From contig JAPPMR010000470.1 in assembly GCA_028818995.1 (NCBI GenBank), forward strand, positions 1 to 22,529: a stretch of 22,529 nucleotides of DNA, written 5' to 3'. The position numbers and the translations under genes are program-made. This DNA comes from Candidatus Poribacteria bacterium (lineage in GTDB: Bacteria; Poribacteria; WGA-4E; WGA-3G). The notes beneath the pieces were generated by a model. The model was not told the origin of the DNA, made no database searches, and saw nothing but the letters and a program-made list of their open reading frames with translations. Positions 15,729 through 21,336 of the stretch are shown here, piece by piece (position 1 is the first letter of the stretch; the number at the start of each line of letters is the position of its first letter).

Positions 15729-15745
15729 AGATAAGTCCTTAAAAA

Positions 15746-15773
15746 TCGGGGTTACAAACCCCTCCTACAAAGA
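15746..15773. repeat. Dispersed hairpin repeat GGGGTT-ACA-AACCCC + TCCTACAAAGA in the pheS-pheT gap
   Basis: GGGGTTACAAACCCC (15748-15762) is an inverted repeat followed by TCCTACAAAGA. A near copy (GGGGTTCCAAACCCTCC) lies at 19482-19510, next to a GCGAGC-type repeat. The element occupies almost the whole spacer between two cotranscribed genes, so the hairpin would be part of the pheST mRNA. Confidence 0.7.
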
Positions 15774-15786
15774 GTGCCAGCTACTA

Positions 15787-16803
15787 TTAGAACTGGTGGA
15801 GGAAGCGGAGATCGTTTTCATAGAAGGTGCGGATATCTGGAATGCGGAACTGAAGGTTTGCAATTCGTTCTACACCCATGCCGAAGGCAAAACCGGTAAC
15901 TTCTTCTGGGTCATAGTTGACAGCGCGGAAAACTTCTGGGTCAACAGCACCTGCACCTAAGATTTCAATCCATCCAGTGTGTCCACAACTACGACACCCT
16001 TTACCAAGACACACCGTGCATGATATATCCATTTCTGCACTCGGTTCTGTGAAAGGAAAGAAATGTGGACGGAAACGCATCTGCGTTTGGTCACCAAACA
16101 TCTGCCGCGCGAAAGATACCAAAACCCCCTTTAGTTCACTGAAGGGGACATGCCTATCCACAAGCAATCCTTCAACCTGATGAAACATAGGCGTATGTGA
16201 GACATCGTAATCAACACGGTACGCTTTTCCCGGTACAATAATGCGTACCGGCGGTTTCTGGTTCTCCATCGCGCGAATTTGCACAGGGGAGTTGTGGGTG
16301 CGTAATAGGTGTCCATCCGTCAGATAAAAAGTATCATGCAAATCCCGCGCGGGATGGTCGGGAGGCGTATTGAGTGCGTCAAAATTGTAATGCTCTGTTT
16401 CAACTTCGGGTCCTGTAACTACCTGAAAACCCATTTGCGTAAAAATTGCTTCAATTCGTTCTAAGGTTTGCATCACCGGATGCGCTTTTCCATAAGCAGG
16501 TTTTCGTCCGGGAAGCGTGATGTCTATCGATTCTGCCTCGAGTTGCTGTTCTTGTTGCTGGCTATCCAGCGAATCTTTCGCCTCTTCAAACGCTTCTGTT
16601 AGTGTGGCACGCACATCATTAGCGAGTTTTCCAATTATCGGGCGCTCCTCATTAGAAAGTTGTCCCATGCCTTTCATAACGTCTGTTAACTTCCCTTTAC
16701 GTCCAAAGTATTCAATCCTAAGCGATTCAAGCAAGTCCAGTGATTTTACGTCTTTCAAAGCCTCAAGTGCTTCTGCTTGAATCGCTTCTAATTCTGTTTT
16801 CAT
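15787..16803 (-). CDS. pheS: Phenylalanine-tRNA ligase alpha subunit
   Basis: 338 residues, normal for bacterial PheS. An N-terminal coiled-coil arm (about 1-85) reaches toward tRNA. The class II catalytic core follows: motif 1 region HPVMQTLERIEAIFTQMGF, motif 2 TPMFHQVEGLLVD with MRFRPHFFPFTEPSAEMD, and motif 3 GFAFGMGVERIA near the C-terminus, ending in ...DLRFLHQF. A CTVCLGKGCRSCGHTGWIEI segment carries four cysteines in a zinc-knuckle-like pattern found in a subset of bacterial PheS proteins. This subunit makes Phe-AMP and transfers Phe to tRNA. The start follows AGAGG at proper spacing. A T-box leader lies upstream, so expression should rise when uncharged tRNA-Phe accumulates. Confidence 0.98.
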   Translation of the reverse strand: MKTELEAIQAEALEALKDVKSLDLLESLRIEYFGRKGKLTDVMKGMGQLSNEERPIIGKLANDVRATLTEAFEEAKDSLDSQQQEQQLEAESIDITLPGRKPAYGKAHPVMQTLERIEAIFTQMGFQVVTGPEVETEHYNFDALNTPPDHPARDLHDTFYLTDGHLLRTHNSPVQIRAMENQKPPVRIIVPGKAYRVDYDVSHTPMFHQVEGLLVDRHVPFSELKGVLVSFARQMFGDQTQMRFRPHFFPFTEPSAEMDISCTVCLGKGCRSCGHTGWIEILGAGAVDPEVFRAVNYDPEEVTGFAFGMGVERIANLQFRIPDIRTFYENDLRFLHQF

Positions 16804-16858
16804 AGTTGCCTCTATTTCATTCTATTGTTGATCGATGCCAATGTATGTCGTCTTTATC

Positions 16859-16880
16859 GCGAGCTGGAGCTCGCTCCTAC
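16859..16880. repeat. REP-like hairpin GCGAGC-TGGA-GCTCGC followed by TCCTAC
   Basis: A 6-bp perfect stem with TGGA loop, followed by TCCTAC. An identical 22-bp copy is at 19454-19475 and a degenerate one at 22107-22121. It sits between the T-box terminator and pheS, in the transcribed leader. Confidence 0.8.
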
Positions 16881-16935
16881 AGGAAGAAGTTTTGTCTGTC
16901 TAACTGAATTGGGACGCAATAGTATCGCGATCAAC

Positions 16936-17175
16936 AAAAATACCCATCACTTCGCTCCATAAAGGTTAATCCCTTCAGGGGACGAAAGCGACAGGCATCT
17001 ACTTCCGCGGTACCACCCCGCTTGACAGATTGTAAAATCTGCCCGCTTCATTATTCATTTATCGGCTCAAGGATGAAATTCGGCAGTTGCTCTCAAAACC
17101 GCGCTTCCAACCGATGGCGCGGTCTCTCTTGTTGAGAGGTCTCAACTGCTTACTGTGTCCTTTCATCGTCGTCTA
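16936..17175 (-). promoter_or_regulatory. T-box riboswitch (tRNA-Phe sensing) upstream of pheS
   Basis: On the minus strand the T-box core GGGGTGGTACCGCGG lies at 17019-17005, matching the universal antiterminator sequence that binds the tRNA acceptor end. Upstream is a Stem I with an apical GCAGTTG/CAACTGC helix, the 5' specifier-loop element AGTA, a lower AAGGA/TCCTT helix, and the 3' specifier-loop segment CGAATTTCA whose codon TTC (17077-17075, followed by A) specifies Phe. AGATT-TTAC-AATCT fits Stem III. Downstream, TCGCTTT..TCC / GGA..GAAGTGA (16991-16947) followed by GGGTATTTTT can form the terminator. Uncharged tRNA-Phe is expected to favour read-through into pheS-pheT. Confidence 0.93.
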
Positions 17176-17212
17176 ATAGTGTATTGTTTATCAAATTTTG
17201 TGGTTTAAGATC

Positions 17213-17234
17213 GCGATTCGGAGATCGCTCCTAC
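17213..17234. repeat. REP-like hairpin GCGAT-TCGGAG-ATCGC followed by TCCTAC
   Basis: A second sequence variant of the dispersed element: the stem bases differ from the GCGAGC form but the pairing and the TCCTAC tail are kept. It lies between rplT and the T-box leader. The core GATTCGGAGATC recurs at 19593-19604 and 19626-19637. Confidence 0.75.
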
Positions 17235-17256
17235 AAGCACCTTCAATCGGTTTTAG

Positions 17257-17604
17257 CTACCCTTTTGCGAGGACAGCAAGTTGTTCAAATCCTGCTGCAT
17301 CATGCACAGCAATATCCGCAAGAACTTTTCTATCCAACTCAACACCGGCCGTTTTAAGTCCGTGCATAAAACGGCTATATGTAAGTCCGTGTAGTCTTGC
17401 GGCGGCATTAATACGCATAATCCAAAGCCGTCTAAAGTCACGTTTTCTTGCACGTCTGTGTGCATAAGCGTGATTCCAACCTTTTTCAACCGCCTCCATA
17501 GCGGTACGTCTCAGGTTGTTGCGTCCACCGCGATATCCTTTGGAATGTTTTAGTATCCGTTTCCGTCGCTTTAGACGGACATTTCCTGTTTTTACTCGTG
17601 CCAT
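17257..17604 (-). CDS. rplT: Large ribosomal subunit protein bL20
   Basis: 115 residues, the standard L20 length. It begins [19 protein letters not shown], followed by [59 protein letters not shown], the conserved body of the family. L20 binds 23S rRNA early in 50S assembly. In several bacteria it also represses its own infC-rpmI-rplT operon by binding a leader structure. AGGAG precedes the ATG. The gene follows rpmI by 9 bp. Confidence 0.98.
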   Translation of the reverse strand: MARVKTGNVRLKRRKRILKHSKGYRGGRNNLRRTAMEAVEKGWNHAYAHRRARKRDFRRLWIMRINAAARLHGLTYSRFMHGLKTAGVELDRKVLADIAVHDAAGFEQLAVLAKG

Positions 17605-17613
17605 TCTGAACTC

Positions 17614-17805
17614 CTAATAAATTAGACGTTTCAAACGTTTTTCATTACTCGGGTCTACCAGCGTGCTTTGTCTTAAGCGACGTTTCCGTTTGGCAGATTT
17701 TGAGATAAAAAGGTGTCCCGCATACGCTCGCTTGCGTCGGATCTTCCCTTTTGCAGTAAATTTAAAACGTTTTGCTGCGCCTTTATGTGTTTTAATTTTC
17801 GGCAT
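17614..17805 (-). CDS. rpmI: Large ribosomal subunit protein bL35
   Basis: 63 residues, very basic, starting MPKIKTHKGAAKRFKFTAKGKIRRKRAYAGH, the recognisable L35 N-terminus, and ending RLKRLIY. It is a late-assembling 50S protein buried in 23S rRNA. AGAAGGA precedes the ATG. Its position between infC and rplT is the classical bacterial order. Confidence 0.98.
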   Translation of the reverse strand: MPKIKTHKGAAKRFKFTAKGKIRRKRAYAGHLFISKSAKRKRRLRQSTLVDPSNEKRLKRLIY

Positions 17806-17892
17806 TACAATATCCTTCTGTTAGTGGCTTATCCATACTAATTTTGAAAGGTGTTCTGTTAAGTAAGGGTAGGCGTAAACGCACAAAATCAA

Positions 17893-17915
17893 CAAGGAGA
17901 ATCACGGTCTCCTTG
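17893..17915 (-). promoter_or_regulatory. 8-bp perfect hairpin between infC and rpmI (processing/attenuation candidate)
   Basis: CAAGGAGA and TCTCCTTG form a perfect 8-bp stem with a 7-nt loop within the 188-bp infC-rpmI spacer. On the minus strand it is followed by TTGATTTTG, which is a weak T-run. The stem contains AAGGAG, so it could also bury a Shine-Dalgarno-like sequence. The rest of the spacer shows no gene. A partial terminator or an L20/processing site are both possible. Confidence 0.4.
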
Positions 17916-17993
17916 CAACGATACTCCCCTTCAAAAAGTCGTCAGATCGCAAAAGAGGCACAATTTGCCAAATACTTGCGATAAAATCTTTAG

Positions 17994-18539
17994 TTATGAA
18001 GATTTTGGTGTCAAGAGCATTGACATGGTGCGTGTTTCCATCTTAGGAGGTTGTTCAACTTCTCCAATCTCGGCGACATCCTCTTCCAATCGGGCGAGCA
18101 TGTTTTTGCCTAACTCCGTATGGAGCATCTCCCTGCCTCGGAAACGGACTGTGGCTCGGACCTTCCACCCATTTTTCAAGAAGTCTTCAACGTGGCGCTT
18201 CTTGAATTGATAGTCATGCTCGGCTGTATCCGGGCGGAATTGAATCTCTTTCAGAACAATCTTTGTTTGCTTTTTTCGAGCCTCTCGCTCACGTTTGTTC
18301 TTTTCGTACTGATACTTCCCGAAGTCCATTATCTTGCAAACGGGAGGGTCGGCATTTGGAGAAACTTCGACCAAGTCCAATCCGACTTCTTCAGCACGTT
18401 CCATGGCTTCGCGTGGAGTCATCACACCGACTTGCTTGTTTTCATGGTCAATGAGTAAAATCTCTTTGGCTCGAATCTGGTAATTCGAACGACTCTTTCT
18501 TTCACGTGGTTTCTGTGTACGTCTGCCTCTATAGTGTAT
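17994..18539 (-). CDS. infC: Translation initiation factor IF-3 with AUA start codon
   Basis: The conserved protein cannot start at the GTG of 18425: the frame upstream reads SNYQIRAKEILLIDHENKQVGV, the essential IF3 N-terminal domain. No ATG, GTG or TTG gives the right start before the in-frame TGA at 18545-18543. The only codon set correctly behind GGAGGTG (18552-18546) is ATA at 18539-18537, 8 nt after GGAGG, yielding 181 residues, the usual IF3 length. The C-domain holds VDLVEVSPNADPPVCKIMDFGKYQYE-type linker sequence and FRGREM. IF3 binds the 30S subunit and rejects non-canonical start codons; rare starts such as AUU in E. coli let it repress itself. The same logic is inferred here. First gene of the infC-rpmI-rplT block. 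Confidence 0.93.
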   Translation of the reverse strand: MHYRGRRTQKPRERKSRSNYQIRAKEILLIDHENKQVGVMTPREAMERAEEVGLDLVEVSPNADPPVCKIMDFGKYQYEKNKREREARKKQTKIVLKEIQFRPDTAEHDYQFKKRHVEDFLKNGWKVRATVRFRGREMLHTELGKNMLARLEEDVAEIGEVEQPPKMETRTMSMLLTPKSS

Positions 18540-18545
18540 TTTTCA

Positions 18546-18552
18546 CACCTCC
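18546..18552 (-). promoter_or_regulatory. Strong Shine-Dalgarno (GGAGGTG) deciding the infC start
   Basis: Seven bases match the anti-Shine-Dalgarno and sit 8 nt (from GGAGG) before the ATA codon. No canonical start codon lies within usable distance in the infC frame, so this site fixes the unusual start. Confidence 0.85.
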
Positions 18553-18697
18553 AAGTTGTGGTTGGTAATCAATTAGCGGTTGTGCAGGCTACAAATAAGT
18601 CGACTTTGTGAACAAAACCAAGAACCCTTACCGCACATGGCTAAAATTTACCGGACATTACGTGAACTTGTATTCAATAAACCAATCCTACAAAATA

Positions 18698-18721
18698 CGG
18701 ACACTTGCTAAACAGTGTCGG
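18698..18721 (-). promoter_or_regulatory. Hairpin followed by TATTTTG in the infC leader (attenuator candidate)
   Basis: On the minus strand CCGACACT and AGTGTCCG pair with one mismatch around an 8-nt loop and run into TATTTTG. The hairpin lies about 50 nt downstream of the proposed promoter and well before the infC start. It could be a transcription attenuator or part of an L20-binding leader. The 18553-18690 stretch otherwise shows no gene. Confidence 0.35.
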
Positions 18722-18749
18722 AATATTTCGTAAAAATATTAATTATGAT

Positions 18750-18779
18750 ATTATATCACATTTCTAAGATAAATGCAAA
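18750..18779 (-). promoter_or_regulatory. Candidate promoter for infC-rpmI-rplT
   Basis: TTTGCA (18779-18774) and a perfect TATAAT (18755-18750) are 18 bp apart, with TG one base before the -10 (extended -10). Transcription would start near 18743 and give an about 200-nt leader before infC, typical of a regulated ribosomal-protein operon. Confidence 0.5.
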
Positions 18780-19235
18780 CTAAAAGTAGCCAATTGTCCA
18801 TAAAGTGCGTAAAATGATAATCCCTCCCGCCAAACCACCAAATATGATGATAAGACTGAGGTTGATTATTAAAGTGTGCCGAAAGATTCGTTCAGCCAAT
18901 TCCGGTTGTTCCTTTACCCATGCTCGTGCCAAGTTGAAGGTAAGGACAACGCTAATCAGACTCAGGATAGCTGCCCCTAAAAATGCCACGAGAATACCTT
19001 GGAAGTCAACCATCTGCATCGTATCTGGGATTGAACCGTATTGTGTATAACGTTGGATGACAATGATTAAGATACCTACTAAAATGACAACAAACGCGAT
19101 GAATACGATTACGGTTTTTTTAAAGACTATCGTGAAGGACTTAACCCATTGATACAAGGTTATCGTGAAGGACTTAACCCATCGATACGTGAGTCTGATG
19201 AACACGATTATGGCTTTTTTAAAGGCATTTCCCAT
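18780..19235 (-). CDS. Small membrane protein of unknown function with an internal duplication
   Basis: 151 residues, three predicted membrane helices: about 42-62 (VIVFIAFVVILVGILIIVI), about 80-103 (LVAFLGAAILSLISVVLTFNLA) and about 121-143 (LIINLSLIIIFGGLAGGIIIL). A short charged loop (RAWVKEQPELAERIFRHT) lies between the last two. The first 40 residues contain two copies of WVKSFTI and two copies of FKK.xIVFI, from a tandem DNA duplication. I do not recognise the family. The ribosome binding site before the ATG is weak (AGCAAAAG). The stop codon abuts the proposed infC promoter, and no operon partner is evident. Confidence 0.72.
   Translation of the reverse strand: MGNAFKKAIIVFIRLTYRWVKSFTITLYQWVKSFTIVFKKTVIVFIAFVVILVGILIIVIQRYTQYGSIPDTMQMVDFQGILVAFLGAAILSLISVVLTFNLARAWVKEQPELAERIFRHTLIINLSLIIIFGGLAGGIIILRTLWTIGYF
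19128..19187. repeat. 27-bp near-perfect direct repeat (33-bp period) inside the membrane-protein gene
   Basis: Copies at 19128-19154 and 19161-19187 differ at one base. They are flanked by an outer pair of 28-bp copies (19098-19125 and 19197-19224, three differences). The result is an 11-residue protein repeat in the N-terminal cytoplasmic/membrane-proximal part. Confidence 0.9.
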
Positions 19236-19367
19236 CTTTTGCTGGGCTCTTTTGGACTAATTTATGGTAATTTTAACATATTTGTGGTGTAATGGCAAGA
19301 TTTGTTGTTCTTACCACAGAGCCATTCAATTCTCGATAATTTCTTCTTTTTTCAAAAACCTCTTACT

Positions 19368-19510
19368 GTAGGAGCGACCTCAAATCAACGCCAAATGCGC
19401 CTTTGGCATTTGTCCAAATCAACACCGAATACGCGTATGGTATTCGGAGGGTCGCGAGCTGGAGCTCGCTCCTACAAAGAAATCGGGGTTCCAAACCCTC
19501 CAACAAAGAT
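19368..19510. repeat. Compound hairpin repeat element (REP/MITE-like)
   Basis: The block opens with GTAGGAGCGACC and closes with GGTCGC...GCTCGCTCCTAC, so its ends are complementary. Inside are GCCAAA/TTTGGC (19390-19407), CCGAATAC/GTATTCGG around GCGTATG (19425-19447), GCGAGCTGGAGCTCGC (19454-19469) and GGGGTTCCAAACCC (19485-19498). A related block lies at 22107-22168. It has no coding potential of its own. It occupies part of the 19236-20284 gene-poor stretch. Confidence 0.8.
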
Positions 19511-19592
19511 GTTTTGTGGCAATTGAATGTCTTTGTTCTTACCACAAAGGCGTTCAATTTTCAGTTTTTATCTGTTCAGGTCGTAAAGTCAT

Positions 19593-19637
19593 GATTCGGA
19601 GATCGCTTCTATAGATGTGGGTCTCGATTCGGAGATC
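19593..19637. repeat. Two copies of GATTCGGAGATC, 33 bp apart
   Basis: Copies at 19593-19604 and 19626-19637 match the core of the hairpin repeat at 17213. They extend the repeat-rich stretch upstream of the small membrane protein. Confidence 0.7.
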
Positions 19638-19647
19638 ACAACTACTT

Positions 19648-19686
19648 AAATCATACCGTACGGTATGATTTTTCATACCACGGTAT
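19648..19686. repeat. 24-bp perfect palindrome followed by a related half-palindrome
   Basis: 19648-19671 is a perfect palindrome centred on CCGTACGG, flanked by ATA/TAT and TCA/TGA. TCATACC-AC-GGTAT follows at 19673-19686. The four alternating arms can pair in more than one way. Such twin palindromes are typical of dimeric repressor operators; no obvious target gene starts beside it. Confidence 0.75.
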
Positions 19687-19702
19687 CTTTTTTAAATTCG
19701 CT

Positions 19703-19924
19703 CTAAATCCAGTCTGTATCTGGTTTTATAGGTGTTTTTCTTATTTTGGAAAAAATTTTATTTTTTCTATTACTCATCTGTAATGAGGTTTCACGGTTTT
19801 CCTCGTGTTTTGCATATATTATGTGAATAATTTTTGCGTAGTCGTCTTTGCATTTTGGATAGTTTTTATGGTTTTCAAGTGTGTCTGGTTGTTTTTGTAT
19901 TTGAGAATCAGTTTTATTTTTCAT
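19703..19924 (-). CDS. Possible small basic/charged protein, 73 residues
   Basis: An open frame from ATG 19924 to the stop at 19703. It encodes a Lys/Asn/Glu-rich soluble peptide with no family I recognise (MKNKTDSQIQKQPDTLENHK...). A TATAAT at 19936-19931 with TTCTGA 18 bp further upstream would start transcription almost at the ATG, making the mRNA leaderless; there is no Shine-Dalgarno. The region is strongly A/T-rich, so a chance frame is quite possible. The twin palindrome lies just beyond its 3' end. Confidence 0.3.
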   Translation of the reverse strand: MKNKTDSQIQKQPDTLENHKNYPKCKDDYAKIIHIIYAKHEENRETSLQMSNRKNKIFSKIRKTPIKPDTDWI

Positions 19925-20021
19925 ACTGATATTATAGCCGATTCTGTGTGGTGATCAGAAGTTTTTGTGGTGTTAGGAACAATAGATATCCAATATATTG
20001 ACAATAAGTTTGCGGGAATAT

Positions 20022-20054
20022 AGTTTTCAGTTGTCGGCTTTCAGTTTTCAGTTG
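20022..20054. repeat. Direct repeat AGTTTTCAGTTG x2
   Basis: Copies at 20022-20033 and 20043-20054 are separated by CGGCTTTC-type sequence. This CAGTTTTCAGTTGG-like motif is a common low-complexity intergenic repeat. An open plus-strand frame through it is not a credible gene. Confidence 0.6.
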
Positions 20055-20150
20055 GTAGGTCTTCCACAAGTGCAACGGTATCAAATAGTTTCATTGGATG
20101 CCCTTTTAGTTGAGAATATGATTATGCTTAAAAGCTGCTACACACATTTC

Positions 20151-20163
20151 GCCCCGCTGGGGC
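20151..20163. repeat. Hairpin GCCCC-GCT-GGGGC
   Basis: A short, G/C-rich perfect stem in the 3' flank of the PD-(D/E)xK gene (minus strand). It could act as a transcript end structure, though no T-run is evident in either direction. Confidence 0.4.
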
Positions 20164-20221
20164 TAAGGCTGAATCAACGTCAATGTGGGTATGGGTGTCT
20201 GGTATCTCTTAATCCGTTTAC

Positions 20222-20238
20222 GGCACACGGCGTGTGCC
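20222..20238. repeat. Hairpin GGCACAC-GGC-GTGTGCC
   Basis: A 7-bp perfect stem that runs into the 23-bp direct repeat at 20232-20254. It lies about 45 bp beyond the stop of the PD-(D/E)xK gene and may end the cluster's transcript. Confidence 0.55.
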
Positions 20239-20254
20239 TACTACTTTTAAGTCG
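20232..20254 (+). repeat. 23-bp direct repeat, left copy, flanking the TIR-like cluster
   Basis: Starts GTGTGCCTACTAC and ends TTTTAAGTCG. It is identical to 22086-22108 and in the same orientation. The two copies bracket the three-gene cluster and its promoter. Confidence 0.85.
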
Positions 20255-20284
20255 TGATCCTATAGAAAGAGGGATACAATCGAT

Positions 20285-20887
20285 TCAGTTCATAGCAGTT
20301 ACAGATTTGAACACAGAATCAACTGCGCCGAAAAGCGTGGATAAATTCGCCAATGCAAAGTCTGTTCTGTTTTGTGTAAAGGTATCACCGATAAGCCTTC
20401 CGAACTGCCATAATGTTCCATCGGTGACGATACCGTATACGGGCAAGGATGTGCTGTCATTTATTTTTTGGACGGCGACTAACTCTGCCAAACATTGCCC
20501 CCATCCCTGTTCAAAGTCATTTTTCTTCGCCTCAACGATCAGTATTAACGGAGTCCCGACAACTGTTTTGCCTAATTCAGATTTGGTAGAGATAAAATAG
20601 TCTGGTGTTCCGTTTAAGATGTCATCGTAAGTGATGGTTTGCTTTATCCAGAGCGCGTATTGATTGGCATAAGCTTTATACCTCTCCTTCAAAACAGGAA
20701 AGATAATCGTTTCACACCTTGATGCTTCAGGCGCAAAAACGTTGATATGTTCTCGTGTAAATTCAAAGTCTTGAAGGAACTCCACCGAAGGCGTTGCTGG
20801 TTCGGCTTCGACGAAGTCATCTTCCGCATACTTGACTTTGAACCTTTCTTGTACTTCAGAGATTGTTTTAAAATCGCTAAACGCCAT
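20285..20887 (-). CDS. PD-(D/E)xK nuclease-like protein
   Basis: 200 residues. The core motif is NGTPDYFIS (Pro95-Asp96), followed by LILIVEAKKNDFEQGWGQCLAEL (Glu119-x-Lys121, then Gln131 in the helix). This is a complete PD...ExK arrangement with the supporting Gln, as in type I restriction R-subunit-like and cyanobacterial stand-alone nuclease families. The C-terminal PVYGIVTDGTLWQFGRL is a further hallmark of that group. These enzymes cut DNA with Mg2+, though many stand-alone members are uncharacterised. It is the third gene of the minus-strand cluster, 111 bp after the GIY-YIG-like gene. The ribosome binding site before the ATG is weak (TAGAGAAA). Nuclease fold confident; activity and target inferred. 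Confidence 0.82.
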   Translation of the reverse strand: MAFSDFKTISEVQERFKVKYAEDDFVEAEPATPSVEFLQDFEFTREHINVFAPEASRCETIIFPVLKERYKAYANQYALWIKQTITYDDILNGTPDYFISTKSELGKTVVGTPLILIVEAKKNDFEQGWGQCLAELVAVQKINDSTSLPVYGIVTDGTLWQFGRLIGDTFTQNRTDFALANLSTLFGAVDSVFKSVTAMN

Positions 20888-20998
20888 GATATTATTTCTC
20901 TATTCAAGTAGGAATGCCTGCAAACCGCATCTAAAAATCAAGGAATATTCTTAAAACTTTCAATTTCATGTGTGCGTTTCTGTTTGTAGGATTCAAAA

Positions 20999-21313
20999 CT
21001 ACGAGGTGCGTCGTCTTTGCTTTTTTTGCCATTCCCTTGCATCTTCTCGCGTCGTCCGTTTCCCAACTTGGTGAATATGAACATCTTTACCGTAGTCCCG
21101 TTGAAGCTCCTTTTCACGCCGGTGTAAGTCATTCGTAATTCCACTGCGGATAATTTTGTCCTCTTGTTTTAGATGGTATTTATAGGTATCACACTTAGGC
21201 TCCACCTGGACTCCTCTCGCCTTAAGAACCTCTTCAACTGCTCGTTCAATTTTCGATTTTGAGAGTTGTCCTGGCTTATACGGTGGGTATTTGACAATTC
21301 TCTGTCTTGGCAT
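20999..21313 (-). CDS. GIY-YIG-like small protein
   Basis: 104 residues from ATG 21313, set by GGAGGTGAT (21326-21318) at ideal spacing. The frame is open further upstream to 21370, but that would overlap the preceding gene. Residues 1-36 are a basic helical head (PRQRIVKYPPYKPGQLSKSKIERAVEEVLKARG). Residues about 42-98 resemble a compact GIY-YIG fold: YKYHLKQEDKIIRSGITNDLHRREKEL, with the GIT-x5-RR block carrying the usual catalytic Arg (R64/R65), then REDAREWQKK with a possible metal-binding Glu. The GIY and YIG tripeptides themselves are degenerate (YKY, RSG). Second gene of the TIR-like cluster. It may be a nuclease or a catalytically weak DNA-binding partner. Confidence 0.68.
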   Translation of the reverse strand: MPRQRIVKYPPYKPGQLSKSKIERAVEEVLKARGVQVEPKCDTYKYHLKQEDKIIRSGITNDLHRREKELQRDYGKDVHIHQVGKRTTREDAREWQKKQRRRTS

Positions 21314-21317
21314 TCTA

Positions 21318-21326
21318 ATCACCTCC
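21318..21326 (-). promoter_or_regulatory. Strong Shine-Dalgarno (GGAGGTGAT) deciding the GIY-YIG-like start
   Basis: A nine-base match to the anti-Shine-Dalgarno in the 23-bp gap between the TIR-like stop and ATG 21313; GGAGG ends 8 nt before the ATG. It argues against the longer open frame. Confidence 0.8.
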
Positions 21327-21336
21327 ATAAGGTATT

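Noticed and set aside
19998..20600. 200-codon plus-strand frame
   Set aside because: It begins in the AGTTTTCAGTTG repeat and runs antisense over the PD-(D/E)xK gene; the translation resembles no family.
20938..21144. 68-codon minus-strand frame overlapping the GIY-YIG-like gene
   Set aside because: Lies in another frame of a better supported gene and has no ribosome binding site.
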